64,000 nucleotides of DNA, taken from Ruegeria sp. PrR005 (lineage in GTDB: Bacteria > Pseudomonadota > Alphaproteobacteria > Rhodobacterales > Rhodobacteraceae). A program made the position numbers and the translations under genes. Within the stretch, counting starts at the first letter, position 1. Each line of letters starts with the position of its first letter. The notes under the pieces were generated by a model. It saw only the letters and a program-made list of their open reading frames with translations. It made no database searches and was not told where the DNA came from. Location: NCBI RefSeq assembly GCF_010500245.1, contig NZ_JAAGOX010000003.1, positions 95,853-159,852 of the forward strand. The letters are read 5' to 3'. Positions 9,327 to 18,469 of this stretch are shown piece after piece.

Positions 9327-9763
9327 GTTCGCCGGAGCCTCATCGTCTCGTAGGTCAGGAGCGCGCCGGTGGCGCGATCGACCAAAACCGGGTCGACCTC
9401 GTGCCCGTCCGTGTGCGAGACGACGCGGATCGGCGGTGGCAGATCGCTGGGCAGGTTGTCGGTGGCCCAATCGACGAGCATCAGCATGACCGGGCCAAAG
9501 GCACGTCCCGCCGGGGTCAGCCGGTATTCATGCCTAAGGGGCCGCTCCTGATAGGGAGCGCGGTGCATCAGGCCCAGCGCCTCAAGCTTCTTGAGCCGTT
9601 CCGCCAAAAGGTGGCGGGTTATGCCAAGGCGGTCCTGAAACCCGTCGAACCGGCGGGTACCCAGAAACGCCTCGCGCAGGATAAGCAGGGTCCAACGGTC
9701 GCCCACCACCGACATGGCGCGGGCGACCGGGCAGGAATCGTGATCGAGATCGCTCCATTTCAT
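9323..9763 (-). CDS. HxlR-family winged-helix transcriptional regulator
   Basis: A 146-residue regulator with the HxlR signature: CPVARAMSVVGDRWTLLILREAF, then FDGFQDRLGITRHLLAERLKKLEALGL as the DNA-reading helix, and RHEYRLTPAGRAF in the wing. Cys11 in the N-terminal CPV is conserved in redox- or electrophile-sensing members. It faces the hydrolase gene across a 92-bp gap with two dyad sites, so it most likely represses that gene and itself. Confidence 0.9.
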   Translation of the reverse strand: MKWSDLDHDSCPVARAMSVVGDRWTLLILREAFLGTRRFDGFQDRLGITRHLLAERLKKLEALGLMHRAPYQERPLRHEYRLTPAGRAFGPVMLMLVDWATDNLPSDLPPPIRVVSHTDGHEVDPVLVDRATGALLTYETMRLRRT

Positions 9764-9791
9764 GTCCGCAGACTTAGCACGAAATTTATGG

Positions 9792-9838
9792 GTTCCAAAT
9801 AAGAACTTACTCAGGCACAGTGAGTTCTGTTTTGGAAC
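9792..9838. promoter_or_regulatory. Paired GTTC-N7-GAAC dyads, probable HxlR operator
   Basis: Two 15-bp dyads with the form GTTC-N7-GAAC lie at 9792-9806 and 9824-9838, starts 32 bp apart (about three helical turns). The inner arms GAACTTACTC and GAGTTC also pair across the centre. The site fills the gap between the divergent HxlR and hydrolase genes. Operator function is inferred from position and symmetry. Confidence 0.6.
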
Positions 9839-9855
9839 TTATAAAGGAATCAGGA

Positions 9856-10776
9856 ATGTCGATCACAGATCCGTCCGGCCCGCTTAACCGGCCCACCCAT
9901 CCCGACCCTTTGGCAATACGGTTGACGAGGCTGGCCGCCGCCCTCGCGTCTCGCGGGGCTCCGGGGCTCTCGTCGTGGATCTTGGAGCGTCTGTTCACAA
10001 CGCCGCGCCGGTATGCGGTTCCTGCGCACGAACGGGATTGGATGGCAGACGCGCGGATCGATCATCTGGAACTGACGGGCGGCATGCGCATTCCGCTCTA
10101 TCACTGGGGGTATGGCCCGACGGTGCTGCTGATCCATGGCATGAGTGGGCGCGGCAGTCAGATGGCGATCCTTGCGGCGCCCCTGGTCGCGGCAGGGTTC
10201 AGCGTCGTCACCTTTGATGCGCCCGGGCATGGCGCGGCGCCAGGCGGACGGTTCTCGCTGCCCGAATATGCGCAGGTGGTCATGCATGTCGCGGGCCATC
10301 TGGGCCCTTTGGCCGGAGTTGTGGCACATTCCGTCGGCGCTGCGGCGGCGACACTGGCGCTGGGACAGGGGGCCAAGATCGGCCGCCTCGTCTATTTCGC
10401 GCCGCCCGAGGACATGTCGGACCACCTGTTCCGGCTTGCAGGGTTCCTGGGATTCTCGACGCGGGTCGCGGGCCGAACACAACATCGTCTGGAAACGCGG
10501 CTGGGGGTTCCGATGGAGGCGCTGCGCGGGCGCGACATCGCGCGGAGCCTGACGAACCCCCTGCTGGTTTTTCATGATCGCGGCGATGGCATCGTACCCT
10601 TCCGCGACGGAGCCACCTTGGCGCGCTACTGGCCCGGCGCCTGCCTGATTGCGACCGAGGGCTTGGGCCATTCCCGGATCCTGCGCGACCCTGAGGCGCT
10701 GGACCGGACGGTTGACTTTCTGTCCGGGCGCCAGACCGGGCAGGATACAGGCTGTGCGCAAGACGTGGCCGCCTAA
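9856..10776 (+). CDS. Alpha/beta hydrolase
   Basis: A 306-residue protein with the alpha/beta-hydrolase core: VLLIHGMSGRGSQM gives the oxyanion region, GVVAHSVGAAA is the nucleophile elbow (AHSVG in place of GxSxG), DRGDGIVPF supplies the acid and GLGHSRILRDP the catalytic His. It is cytoplasmic, with no signal peptide. ATG at 9856 has AAAGGA 7 bases ahead. A GTG at 9820 lies inside the operator dyad and is less likely. It is probably controlled by the adjacent HxlR regulator, as electrophile-induced hydrolases often are. Confidence 0.82.
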   Translation: MSITDPSGPLNRPTHPDPLAIRLTRLAAALASRGAPGLSSWILERLFTTPRRYAVPAHERDWMADARIDHLELTGGMRIPLYHWGYGPTVLLIHGMSGRGSQMAILAAPLVAAGFSVVTFDAPGHGAAPGGRFSLPEYAQVVMHVAGHLGPLAGVVAHSVGAAAATLALGQGAKIGRLVYFAPPEDMSDHLFRLAGFLGFSTRVAGRTQHRLETRLGVPMEALRGRDIARSLTNPLLVFHDRGDGIVPFRDGATLARYWPGACLIATEGLGHSRILRDPEALDRTVDFLSGRQTGQDTGCAQDVAA

Positions 10777-10858
10777 CCTTGGGCAAGCCGAAAAACTTGC
10801 CATGCCCGGTCCGGGCCAATAGCGTCATACCGGATTGTGTTATGCTTTTGGGGAAGCG

Positions 10859-12148
10859 ATGCGCGCCTGGCTACTGATATGTTTTGCGGTTGTCGTGGCG
10901 ATTGTCTGGGCGATCTTTGCGCATCTGCATCCCCCCGACCGGATCGTGATGGCCGCCGGGCCCGAAAATGGCGCCTATGCGCAGATTGCCGGGAAATACC
11001 AAGAGGTGCTGGCGCGGGACGGAATCCATCTGGAGATCGCCTATACCGCCGGTTCCGCCGAAAACGCCCGGCTGATGGCCGAGGGCAAGGTGGACGCCGC
11101 GCTGTTGCAGGGCGGCATTGCTGTACCGAGTGACACGGTCGAGGCGGTCGGCACGATTTTCTACGAACCCATGGTGTTTCTGATCCGGCGCGATGCACCG
11201 ATCCAACGCAACCCGGCCAACTGGTCGGGGCTGCGGATCGCAAGCGGCATGCCCGGATCCGGGACCGAGGCCGCGTTTCGCGATTTCGAGGCCGCGGTGG
11301 GTCTGCGCCACGACGCGAACACCCATGTGCAAATGCCCTATTCCGAAGCTGCCGGAGCGGTGTTGCGCAACGAAATCGACATCGCCATTTTCGTGGCCCC
11401 GGTCGATGCGCCCTATCTGATCGAGGCCTATGGCCACCTGTCGCTGGGTGTGCTGCCGCTGGATCATGTCGAGGCGATCTCGCGCCGGATGGAATACGCG
11501 GGCGTGGTAACGGTGCCCGCCGGCGGCATGTCGCTGGCGCCGGTTTTGCCGCCGGTGGCGCGCACGCTGGTCGCGCTGGAGGCCCGGCTGGCGGTACAGG
11601 AGGGGTTGCATCCGGCGCTGGTCAACCGGCTGGCCATGGCCGCGATCGAGCTGCATGGCGGCCGGGGAATCATCACCGATCCGGGCCGCTTCCCCTCGAT
11701 CGAAGGCGCAGGGCTGGTGGTGAACAACACCGCGCGCCAGCTGATCCTCGAGGGCCCATCGACCTGGCATGATTGGCTGCCCTATTGGGTGGCGGCACAG
11801 ATCAACCGGGTGCTGCTGCTGGTGCTGCCGTTCTTCTTCGTGGTGGTGCCGCTGCTGCGGCTGATACCCGCGGCCTATGCCTATGTGATGCGTTGGCGGG
11901 TCTGGCGCTATTACCCCGAAATCCGCCGCGTCGAGGAGGAATTGGTCAACAATCCGTCGACGGATGACCTTTCGGACATGCAGGTGCGGCTGGCCGAAGT
12001 GGAGGACCGCCTGGCGGCGATGCGCCTGCCGACCGCCTATCGACAGAGCCAGTACGACGCCCGTCTGCATCTGGAACTGGTGCAGAACCGGCTGAGCGAA
12101 ATCCGGCGGACGCGGTTGCAGGCGGAGCGGTCTAGTAACGCGCCTTGA
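10859..12148 (+). CDS. TAXI-family TRAP solute-binding protein with C-terminal membrane segment
   Basis: A 429-residue protein. An N-terminal hydrophobic helix (about residues 2-20) is a signal or anchor. Then comes a TAXI-type binding domain (IVMAAGPENGAYAQIAGKY near the start). A long hydrophobic helix (about residues 320-345) and a charged, coiled-coil-like tail follow. No TRAP membrane subunit is adjacent, so the transport partner, if any, is elsewhere. The anchored form may act as a sensor or receptor rather than a soluble binding protein. Its 3' end overlaps the EamA gene by 17 bp. Confidence 0.78.
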   Translation: MRAWLLICFAVVVAIVWAIFAHLHPPDRIVMAAGPENGAYAQIAGKYQEVLARDGIHLEIAYTAGSAENARLMAEGKVDAALLQGGIAVPSDTVEAVGTIFYEPMVFLIRRDAPIQRNPANWSGLRIASGMPGSGTEAAFRDFEAAVGLRHDANTHVQMPYSEAAGAVLRNEIDIAIFVAPVDAPYLIEAYGHLSLGVLPLDHVEAISRRMEYAGVVTVPAGGMSLAPVLPPVARTLVALEARLAVQEGLHPALVNRLAMAAIELHGGRGIITDPGRFPSIEGAGLVVNNTARQLILEGPSTWHDWLPYWVAAQINRVLLLVLPFFFVVVPLLRLIPAAYAYVMRWRVWRYYPEIRRVEEELVNNPSTDDLSDMQVRLAEVEDRLAAMRLPTAYRQSQYDARLHLELVQNRLSEIRRTRLQAERSSNAP

Positions 12149-13112
12149 CCTCGGCCCGGGCGACCACGCGCGCCTTGGCTCGCTCGCGGAAGAACACGAA
12201 CAGACCGGAGCCCGCGATCAGCGCCATACCCGCCCAGACCTCCCAATCGGGCAGTTCGTTCCAGATCAGCCAGCCCCAGAGCACGGCGAGCGGAAGGCCG
12301 ACATATTCGAAGGGCGCAACCGTGGCGGCATCGGCCAGCCGATAGGCCTGCGCCAGGCAGTAGCCGATGACAGCAGAATTCAGGCCCAGGCCCAGCAGGT
12401 AGATCCAGTCGCCATCCCCCGGCCAGATCCAGGCGCGCAGCAGGAAAATCAGGCTGGGGTCGCTGACCCCTTGGACATAATGCCCGTCGCCGGCGATCAC
12501 ATAGAACAAGGCCGACACCACGATGAACATCGCCTGGATATAGACCGCCAGAGCCGAGGCGCGAGTGGTCGCGCCCAACTTGCGCGTCATCAGCTGCAAA
12601 AGCGCGTAGGTGAGCGCCGAGACGACCGGGAGCAGCAGAACGAGACGGTTGACCTCCAGCGCGGCCGTCCCCTCCCACGGGCGCTGCATCAGGATCACGC
12701 CGCCAAAGCCAACAACCACGGCAGCCATCCGCATCGGCCCCACCCGTTCACCGAGGATCGGGATCGACAGCAGCGTGATGAAGAGCGGCGCGGCAAAGAA
12801 CAGCGCTGTGGCGTCGGCCAGCGGCATCACCGCAAGCGCCACGAAATAAGTCATGTTGGACACCACCACCAAGAGGCCCCGCAGCAGGTGGAGGAAGGGT
12901 TGGCGGGTTTTCAGGATCGACAGACCACCTTCGGCCTGGACCAGAATCAGCGAGAACAGGATCCCCACACCCGAACGGACAAAGACGATCTGGTGCAGCG
13001 GGTAATCGCCCGACAGCTGCTTGATCAGCATGTCGTTGACCGAAATCGCCGTCATGCCCACCAGGACATAGACGATTCCGGCCGTAGCCATGGCTGCACT
13101 GGTTTGCTTCAT
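12132..13112 (-). CDS. EamA/DMT-superfamily transporter
   Basis: A 326-residue inner membrane protein with about ten hydrophobic helices in two EamA repeats (ISVNDMLIKQLSG near the start, FEYVGLPLAVLWGWLIWNELP in the second). DMT proteins of this type move small metabolites or amino acids, usually outward. ATG at 13112 is chosen because the first transmembrane segment follows at once; the longer frame adds 35 non-matching residues. The last 17 bp overlap the end of the convergent TAXI gene. Confidence 0.85.
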   Translation of the reverse strand: MKQTSAAMATAGIVYVLVGMTAISVNDMLIKQLSGDYPLHQIVFVRSGVGILFSLILVQAEGGLSILKTRQPFLHLLRGLLVVVSNMTYFVALAVMPLADATALFFAAPLFITLLSIPILGERVGPMRMAAVVVGFGGVILMQRPWEGTAALEVNRLVLLLPVVSALTYALLQLMTRKLGATTRASALAVYIQAMFIVVSALFYVIAGDGHYVQGVSDPSLIFLLRAWIWPGDGDWIYLLGLGLNSAVIGYCLAQAYRLADAATVAPFEYVGLPLAVLWGWLIWNELPDWEVWAGMALIAGSGLFVFFRERAKARVVARAEVKARY

Positions 13113-13270
13113 CCGCCGCTTGATCCATCTGTGACAGGGCTCCGCCCTCAGGGGTATCACGGGAATGCCGGTGTGCAATTCCGTATTTCGATGGCGCCCC
13201 GTGTTGCTTGCGACCACAGAGGGGGCTAGGTCTGGATCAAACCTGGCCTTTGCGACAAGGAGTGCGCCCT

Positions 13271-13786
13271 ATGCAGATGAGCGATACCCGCGAAATCGCG
13301 GCAGACCCCGCCACCGTCTATGCCGCCCTGCTGGATCCGGCGGTGCTTCTGGCATGCGTGCCCGGCGCGCAGGAGGTGACCGGCAATCCCGAGGAGGGAT
13401 ACACCGCCACCGTCGTGCAAAAGGTTGGGCCGGTAAAGGCGACTTTCCAGGGAACTGTGACCATGTCGGACATGGTTCCGGGCGAGTCCCTGACTATCGC
13501 AGGCGAGGGAAAGGGGGGCGCGGCAGGCTTTGCCAAGGGCGGCGCCAGCGTGCGTTTCGCGCCTTCGGAGAGCGGCGGCACCTTGCTGAGCTATGATGTC
13601 GAGGCCCGGGTCGGCGGCAAGCTGGCGCAGCTGGGCAGCCGTCTGATCGACGGCTTTGCCAAGAAAATGGCCGACCAGTTCTTTGACACGCTGACAGCGC
13701 AATTCGCGCCACCGCCCACAGACGAGGACAAGGACTCGCCGGAGGAGAGGAAGGGCTGGCTGGGTCGGCTCACCGGACGCGACTGA
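13271..13786 (+). CDS. CoxG-like SRPBCC protein
   Basis: A 171-residue protein of the CoxG (carbon monoxide dehydrogenase subunit G) SRPBCC family: REIAADPATVYAALLDPAVLLACVPGAQ at the start and GKLAQLGSRLIDGFAKKMADQFF at the end, followed by an acidic tail. CoxG members are thought to attach the molybdenum hydroxylase or a partner to the membrane. No coxL, coxM or coxS genes are nearby, so its partner here is unknown. ATG at 13271 gives the conserved start. Confidence 0.83.
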   Translation: MQMSDTREIAADPATVYAALLDPAVLLACVPGAQEVTGNPEEGYTATVVQKVGPVKATFQGTVTMSDMVPGESLTIAGEGKGGAAGFAKGGASVRFAPSESGGTLLSYDVEARVGGKLAQLGSRLIDGFAKKMADQFFDTLTAQFAPPPTDEDKDSPEERKGWLGRLTGRD

Positions 13787-13865
13787 GGACGTGGCGGCGC
13801 GCAAATTCGGCCTGTTCCTGTCCACATCCAGCCTGTAGGTTCGCCGCGAGAACGGGATCAGGCGC

Positions 13866-14795
13866 ATGAACACCATACTTTCGATCCGGGACCTGCGGAA
13901 ATCATATGCCGACGGGTTCGAGGCGCTGAAGGGCGTCACGCTGGATATCCGCGAAGGCGAGATCCTGGCGCTGCTCGGCCCCAACGGCGCGGGCAAGACC
14001 ACGCTGATCTCGACTGTCTGCGGTATCACAACGCCGAGCTCGGGCAGCGTTACTGTGGGGGGGCACGACATCCAGGCCGATTTCCGCGCCGCCCGCCGGA
14101 TGATCGGGCTGGTGCCGCAGGAGATCGCGCTGGAACCGTTCGAGAAGGTGATGAACACCGTCCGTTTCTCGCGCGGGCTGTTCGGCAAACGCGCCGATGA
14201 CGGCCGGATCGAGGAGGTGCTGCGCAAACTCTCGCTCTGGGACAAGCGCCGCAACGCGATCAAGGAACTGTCGGGCGGCATGAAACGCCGGGTGCTGATC
14301 GCCAAGGCGCTCGCGCATGATCCCCGTGTGTTGTTCCTGGACGAACCCACCGCCGGGGTCGACGTGGAACTGCGCAAGGACATGTGGGACATCGTGGCCG
14401 AGCTGAAGGCCGCGGGCGTCACCATCATCCTGACCACCCATTACATCGAAGAGGCCGAGGCCATTGCCGACCGGATCGGCGTGATCAACAAGGGTGAGCT
14501 CTTGCTGGTCGAGGACAAGGCCAAGCTAATGGCACGGATGGGCAAGAAGCATCTGTCGGTGATGCTGTCACGCCCGATAACGGCCATTCCACCGGCGCTG
14601 GCCCGGCACAATCTGGAACTGAACGGGGCGGGTGACGAGCTGCTTTACACCTATGACACCCATGCCGACCGCACCGGCATCACCAAACTGCTCAACGACG
14701 TGGCTGAGGCCGGTCTGGTGCTGCGCGACGTGGCAACCCGGCAATCAAGTCTGGAAGAGATATTCGTCACCCTGGTAAAGGGAGAAACACCATGA
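13866..14795 (+). CDS. ABC-2 type exporter, ATP-binding subunit
   Basis: A 309-residue ATPase: Walker [11 protein letters not shown] near residue 40, signature LSGGMKRR, Walker B VLFLDEPT and switch His in TTHYIEEAE. The last 80 residues are the C-terminal extension seen in drug/polysaccharide exporters such as YadG. It overlaps the permease gene by 4 bp, so the two are translationally coupled and form one complex at the inner membrane. The exported substrate is unknown. Confidence 0.92.
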   Translation: MNTILSIRDLRKSYADGFEALKGVTLDIREGEILALLGPNGAGKTTLISTVCGITTPSSGSVTVGGHDIQADFRAARRMIGLVPQEIALEPFEKVMNTVRFSRGLFGKRADDGRIEEVLRKLSLWDKRRNAIKELSGGMKRRVLIAKALAHDPRVLFLDEPTAGVDVELRKDMWDIVAELKAAGVTIILTTHYIEEAEAIADRIGVINKGELLLVEDKAKLMARMGKKHLSVMLSRPITAIPPALARHNLELNGAGDELLYTYDTHADRTGITKLLNDVAEAGLVLRDVATRQSSLEEIFVTLVKGETP

Positions 14796-15553
14796 ACTGG
14801 GCCGCCATTGCCGCCATTTACCGGTTCGAGATGGCCCGGTTCTTTCGCACCCTGACACAGAGCTTCATTTCGCCGGTACTGAGCACCTCGCTCTATTTCG
14901 TGGTCTTCGGCACCGCTATCGGCAGCCGCATCCAAGAGATCGAGGGCGTCTCTTATGGCGCCTTCATCGTGCCGGGGCTTGTGATGCTGTCGGTGGTGAT
15001 GCTGGCGATCTCGAACGCCTCCTTCGGCATCTATTTTCCGAAATTCCTGGGCACGATCTACGAGTTGCTGTCGGCGCCGGTGAATTTCATCGAAATCGTT
15101 ATCGGTTATGTCGGCGCGGCGGCGACCAAGGCGCTATTCGTGGGCGTGGTGATCCTGGTGACCGCCAGTTTCTTTGTCGAGCTACGCATCGAGCACCCTC
15201 TGGCGATGGTGGCCTTTCTGGTTCTGACCTGCCTGAGCTTTTCGCTTCTGGGCTTCATCATCGGCATCTGGGCCAGCAATTTCGAACAGATGTCGCTGGT
15301 GCCGCAACTGGTGGTGACGCCGCTGATCTTTCTGGGCGGCACGTTCTACAGCATCTCGATGCTGCCCCCGGTCTGGCAGACCATCACGCTGTTCAACCCG
15401 GTGGTCTACCTGATTTCAGGCTTCCGCTGGTCGTTCTACGGGCTGGCCGACGTCCCGGTCGCGCTGAGCCTTCTGGCGATCGCCGCCTTTACCGGCTTGT
15501 GCCTGGCGGTGATCGGCTGGATCTTCCGCACCGGCTGGCGCATCCGCAACTGA
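14792..15553 (+). CDS. ABC-2 type exporter, permease subunit
   Basis: A 253-residue integral membrane protein with six predicted hydrophobic helices and the ABC-2 permease motif region [16 protein letters not shown], typical of YadH-like partners. It begins inside the stop of the ATPase gene. The pair would make a homodimeric exporter. The sequence gives no substrate. About 190 bp without a recognisable gene follow before the peptidase. Confidence 0.9.
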   Translation: MNWAAIAAIYRFEMARFFRTLTQSFISPVLSTSLYFVVFGTAIGSRIQEIEGVSYGAFIVPGLVMLSVVMLAISNASFGIYFPKFLGTIYELLSAPVNFIEIVIGYVGAAATKALFVGVVILVTASFFVELRIEHPLAMVAFLVLTCLSFSLLGFIIGIWASNFEQMSLVPQLVVTPLIFLGGTFYSISMLPPVWQTITLFNPVVYLISGFRWSFYGLADVPVALSLLAIAAFTGLCLAVIGWIFRTGWRIRN

Positions 15554-15744
15554 GACGCGGCAGGATGCCCAAAAGGCATGCGTTTCCTTCAGGTCGAAAA
15601 AACTCCCGCCGGAAGCATCGCGCGCAGAGCGATAGACAGGCCCGACCTTCAAGTCGTGCGATTGTGTGGGAAAATTGTTGCCGTGGCGTTTCTGTTCCCG
15701 TCCGCGTCTTGTTTGTCGGACAGTGGAGCTCTACATCGGCTGCC

Positions 15745-16542
15745 ATGACACTCGCCCTGCCCTTTCTGAAAAAGCCGCCGCTGGTGGCCGTGGTTCGCCT
15801 GTCCGGTGCCATCGGCATGACCGGGCGCGGGTCGCTCAATGACACCTCGCTAGCCCCCGTGCTGGAACGCGCCTTTCGCAAGGGCAAACCGGCGGCCATT
15901 GCGCTCGAAATCAACTCGCCCGGCGGCTCACCGGTGCAAAGCTCGCTGATCGGCGCGCGGATCCGGCGGCTGGCGGACGAGTTGGATGTGCCGGTCTATG
16001 CCTTTGTCGAGGATGTGGCCGCCTCGGGCGGATACTGGCTGGCCTGCGCCGCCGACGAGATCTGGGCCGACGACAGTTCGATCCTGGGATCCATCGGCGT
16101 CATTTCGGCCGGGTTCGGCGCGCATGTGTTCCTGGCCCGACAGGGGATCGAACGGCGGGTCCACACGGCGGGAAAGTCGAAATCCATGCTCGACCCGTTC
16201 AGCCCGGAAAAGGACGAGGATATCGCCCGGCTTAAGGGCATCTTGGGTGACATTCACAAGAATTTCATCGACCACGTAAAGGCCCGGCGCGGGGCACGGC
16301 TGGATCTGTCCGAGGACCTGTTCACGGGCGAGATCTGGTTGGGCGCACGGGCGCGCGATCTGGGGCTGATCGACGGGATCGGGCACCTGAAACCCAAGAT
16401 GCAGGAACGGTATGGCGACAAGGTGCGGTTCCGCCGCTACGGAATGCGCCGTCCGGTCTGGTCGCGGTTCGGCCTGTCGTTGGCCGAAGACGCGCTGGGC
16501 GGCATAGAAGAGCGGGCCGCCTTCGCGCGGTTCGGCCTCTGA
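15745..16542 (+). CDS. S49 family signal peptide peptidase (SppA/SohB-like)
   Basis: A 265-residue protease of the short S49 type. Ser94 in VAASGGYW is the nucleophile and Lys146 in TAGKSKSML is the general base. The 52-residue gap matches the Ser147/Lys199 pair of Bacillus SppA. EINSPGGSPV is the substrate-binding segment. There is no strong N-terminal transmembrane helix, unlike E. coli SppA, so it may be peripheral. ATG at 15745 is picked because the domain starts directly after it. It leads a three-gene run with one-base and overlapping junctions. Confidence 0.88.
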   Translation: MTLALPFLKKPPLVAVVRLSGAIGMTGRGSLNDTSLAPVLERAFRKGKPAAIALEINSPGGSPVQSSLIGARIRRLADELDVPVYAFVEDVAASGGYWLACAADEIWADDSSILGSIGVISAGFGAHVFLARQGIERRVHTAGKSKSMLDPFSPEKDEDIARLKGILGDIHKNFIDHVKARRGARLDLSEDLFTGEIWLGARARDLGLIDGIGHLKPKMQERYGDKVRFRRYGMRRPVWSRFGLSLAEDALGGIEERAAFARFGL

Positions 16543-16543
16543 C

Positions 16544-16714
16544 ATGCTGGTCAAGATCGTCACCCTCTTTCTGGTCGCCATCGCGGTGCTTGCCATGTTC
16601 GGGCGGCTGCGGTTCCCCGGTGCGCGGCGGCTGAGCTCGGCAAAATGCCCGCGCTGCGGCCGCTACAGGATCGGCAAGGGTCCCTGCGCCTGCGGGCATG
16701 GAGGCCGCGCATGA
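16544..16714 (+). CDS. 56-residue membrane-anchored zinc-ribbon-like microprotein
   Basis: The ATG lies one base after the sppA-like stop, and the TGA overlaps the ATG of the antiporter gene, so the frame sits exactly between two coupled genes. It encodes one hydrophobic helix (residues 3-20), a basic stretch, and then C35-x2-C38 ... C48-x-C50-x-H52, a likely metal site. The function is unknown. Real coding status is supported by the tight fit and the codon pattern. It may help the neighbouring membrane proteins. Confidence 0.7.
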   Translation: MLVKIVTLFLVAIAVLAMFGRLRFPGARRLSSAKCPRCGRYRIGKGPCACGHGGRA

Positions 16715-17670
16715 TGGCATGGGTCCTGTCTGGACTGGGGCTGTTGATCCTGCTTCTGGCCGGTGACGCGCTTGTACGGGGCGCGGTCAATCTCAGCCTG
16801 CGGCTGGGCGTGCCGGCGCTGATCGTCAGCCTGACGATCGTCGCCTTTGGAACCTCGGCGCCGGAACTGCTGATCTCGATCAAGGCGGTACAGGAAAACG
16901 CGCCCGGCATCGCGCTGGGCAATGTGGTGGGTTCGAACACCGCAAATATCCTGCTGGTACTTGGTTTGCCCGCACTGCTGGCGACGCTGCACACCAGCGA
17001 GTGCGATACACGGCGCAACTATGTGCTGATGCTGCTCGCCTCGGTCCTGTTCATCGGGCTGGCGTTCTGCGGCACCTTCACGGTGACCAGCGGGATGATC
17101 CTGCTGGCGGGTCTGGGTCTGATGCTGGCCAATGCCTTTCGCGAGGCGCATGCCCATCGCAAGGCTTGTGGCGCCGCCTGCGCGGACGACGATCTGGAAG
17201 TTCTGGAAGAGGCTGACCCGAACATGCCCTGGTGGCGGATCGGCATGTTCCTAGCGCTGGGTCTTTTGGGCCTCCCGATGGGGGCGCATCTGCTGGTCGA
17301 CAACGCTTCGGTCATCGCGCGCACCTATGGGGTCAGTGAAACGGTGATCGGGCTGACGCTGGTGGCGCTGGGCACGTCCCTGCCGGAACTGGCAACCACG
17401 GTGATGGCCGCGCTGCGCCGCCAGGCCGATGTGGCGCTGGGCAACGTGATCGGGTCGAACATGTTCAACCTGCTGGCGATCGTCGGTGTCGCCACGCTGT
17501 TCGGACCGATCCCGGTCGATCCTTCGTTTCTGGAATTCGACCTCTGGGTGATGCTGGCGGCCTCGTTGCTGCTGATCCCCTTCGTGTTCTTCAAGCTGGA
17601 CATAAACCGGTTCTGGGGGGCGGTGCTGAGCGCCATGTACATCGGTTACGTGGTGATCGTTCTGGTCTAG
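16711..17670 (+). CDS. Calcium/sodium antiporter (CaCA family)
   Basis: A 319-residue inner membrane exchanger with two inverted alpha-repeats. The first has GTSAPELLISI and NVVGSNTANILLVLG; the second has GTSLPELATTV and NVIGSNMFNLLAIVG. These carry the ion-binding acidic residues. About ten hydrophobic helices are visible. It probably exports Ca2+ in exchange for Na+ or H+ (YrbG type). The start overlaps the stop of the small zinc-ribbon gene. Confidence 0.93.
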   Translation: MMAWVLSGLGLLILLLAGDALVRGAVNLSLRLGVPALIVSLTIVAFGTSAPELLISIKAVQENAPGIALGNVVGSNTANILLVLGLPALLATLHTSECDTRRNYVLMLLASVLFIGLAFCGTFTVTSGMILLAGLGLMLANAFREAHAHRKACGAACADDDLEVLEEADPNMPWWRIGMFLALGLLGLPMGAHLLVDNASVIARTYGVSETVIGLTLVALGTSLPELATTVMAALRRQADVALGNVIGSNMFNLLAIVGVATLFGPIPVDPSFLEFDLWVMLAASLLLIPFVFFKLDINRFWGAVLSAMYIGYVVIVLV

Positions 17671-17689
17671 GCGGCGAGAGGAGAGCCAC

Positions 17690-18469
17690 ATGGCACGCGC
17701 GTTGGTAACCGGGGCCGGGCAACGGCTGGGCAAGGCGATGGCGCTCTACCTGGCACAGCGCGGCTTTGATGTCGGTGTGCACTATGCCAGTTCCGAACAC
17801 GATGCCGAGGCCGTTGCCGCCCAGATCCGGTCCATGGGCCGCGCGGCCGTTGCCCTGCCCGCCGACCTGCTGGACGAAGCCCAGACACAGGCACTGCTGC
17901 CCGAGGCGGCAGAGAGGCTGGGGGGCCCGATCACCTGCCTGGTCAACAATGCCTCGATCTTTGAATATGACAGCCTGACCAGCGCCAGCCGGACCAGTTG
18001 GGACCGGCATATAGAAAGCAATCTGCGCGCGCCCTTCGTGCTGACACAGGCGATGGCGGCGCAGGGGTTGCAGCCCGTCGCGGACGACGCTGGCGAGCCG
18101 ATGGCGACCGGGCTGATCATAAACATGATCGACATGCGGGTGCGCAAGCTGACGCCGGAGTTCATGACCTATACGCTGGCCAAGGCGGCGTTGTGGACCA
18201 TGACCCAAACCAGCGCACAGGCGCTGACACCCGCGATCCGGGTCAACGCGATCGGCCCCGGCCCGACGCTGAAAGGTCATCGCCAGTCGCCCGAGCATTT
18301 CGCGGCGCAACGGGCGAACACAATCTCTGGGCGTGGATCAAACCCGCAGGATATTACCGCCGCTTTGGGCTATTTCCTCGACGCTCCCGCAGTCACGGGG
18401 CAGTTGCTTTGCGTCGATGGCGGGCAACACCTGGGATGGCGCACGCCCGATGTGATCGGGGTTGAATGA
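17690..18469 (+). CDS. Pteridine reductase-like short-chain dehydrogenase
   Basis: A 259-residue Rossmann enzyme. The cofactor motif is TGAGQRLG (residues 7-14), the TGxxxRxG form typical of pteridine reductases and FolM instead of TGxxxGxG. The active site is Asp148, Tyr161 and Lys165 (NMID ... YTLAK). Asp replaces the usual SDR Ser, with the same 13- and 4-residue spacing as Asp181/Tyr194/Lys198 of Leishmania PTR1. It likely reduces a dihydropterin or dihydrofolate with NADPH. No folate gene is adjacent. Confidence 0.8.
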   Translation: MARALVTGAGQRLGKAMALYLAQRGFDVGVHYASSEHDAEAVAAQIRSMGRAAVALPADLLDEAQTQALLPEAAERLGGPITCLVNNASIFEYDSLTSASRTSWDRHIESNLRAPFVLTQAMAAQGLQPVADDAGEPMATGLIINMIDMRVRKLTPEFMTYTLAKAALWTMTQTSAQALTPAIRVNAIGPGPTLKGHRQSPEHFAAQRANTISGRGSNPQDITAALGYFLDAPAVTGQLLCVDGGQHLGWRTPDVIGVE

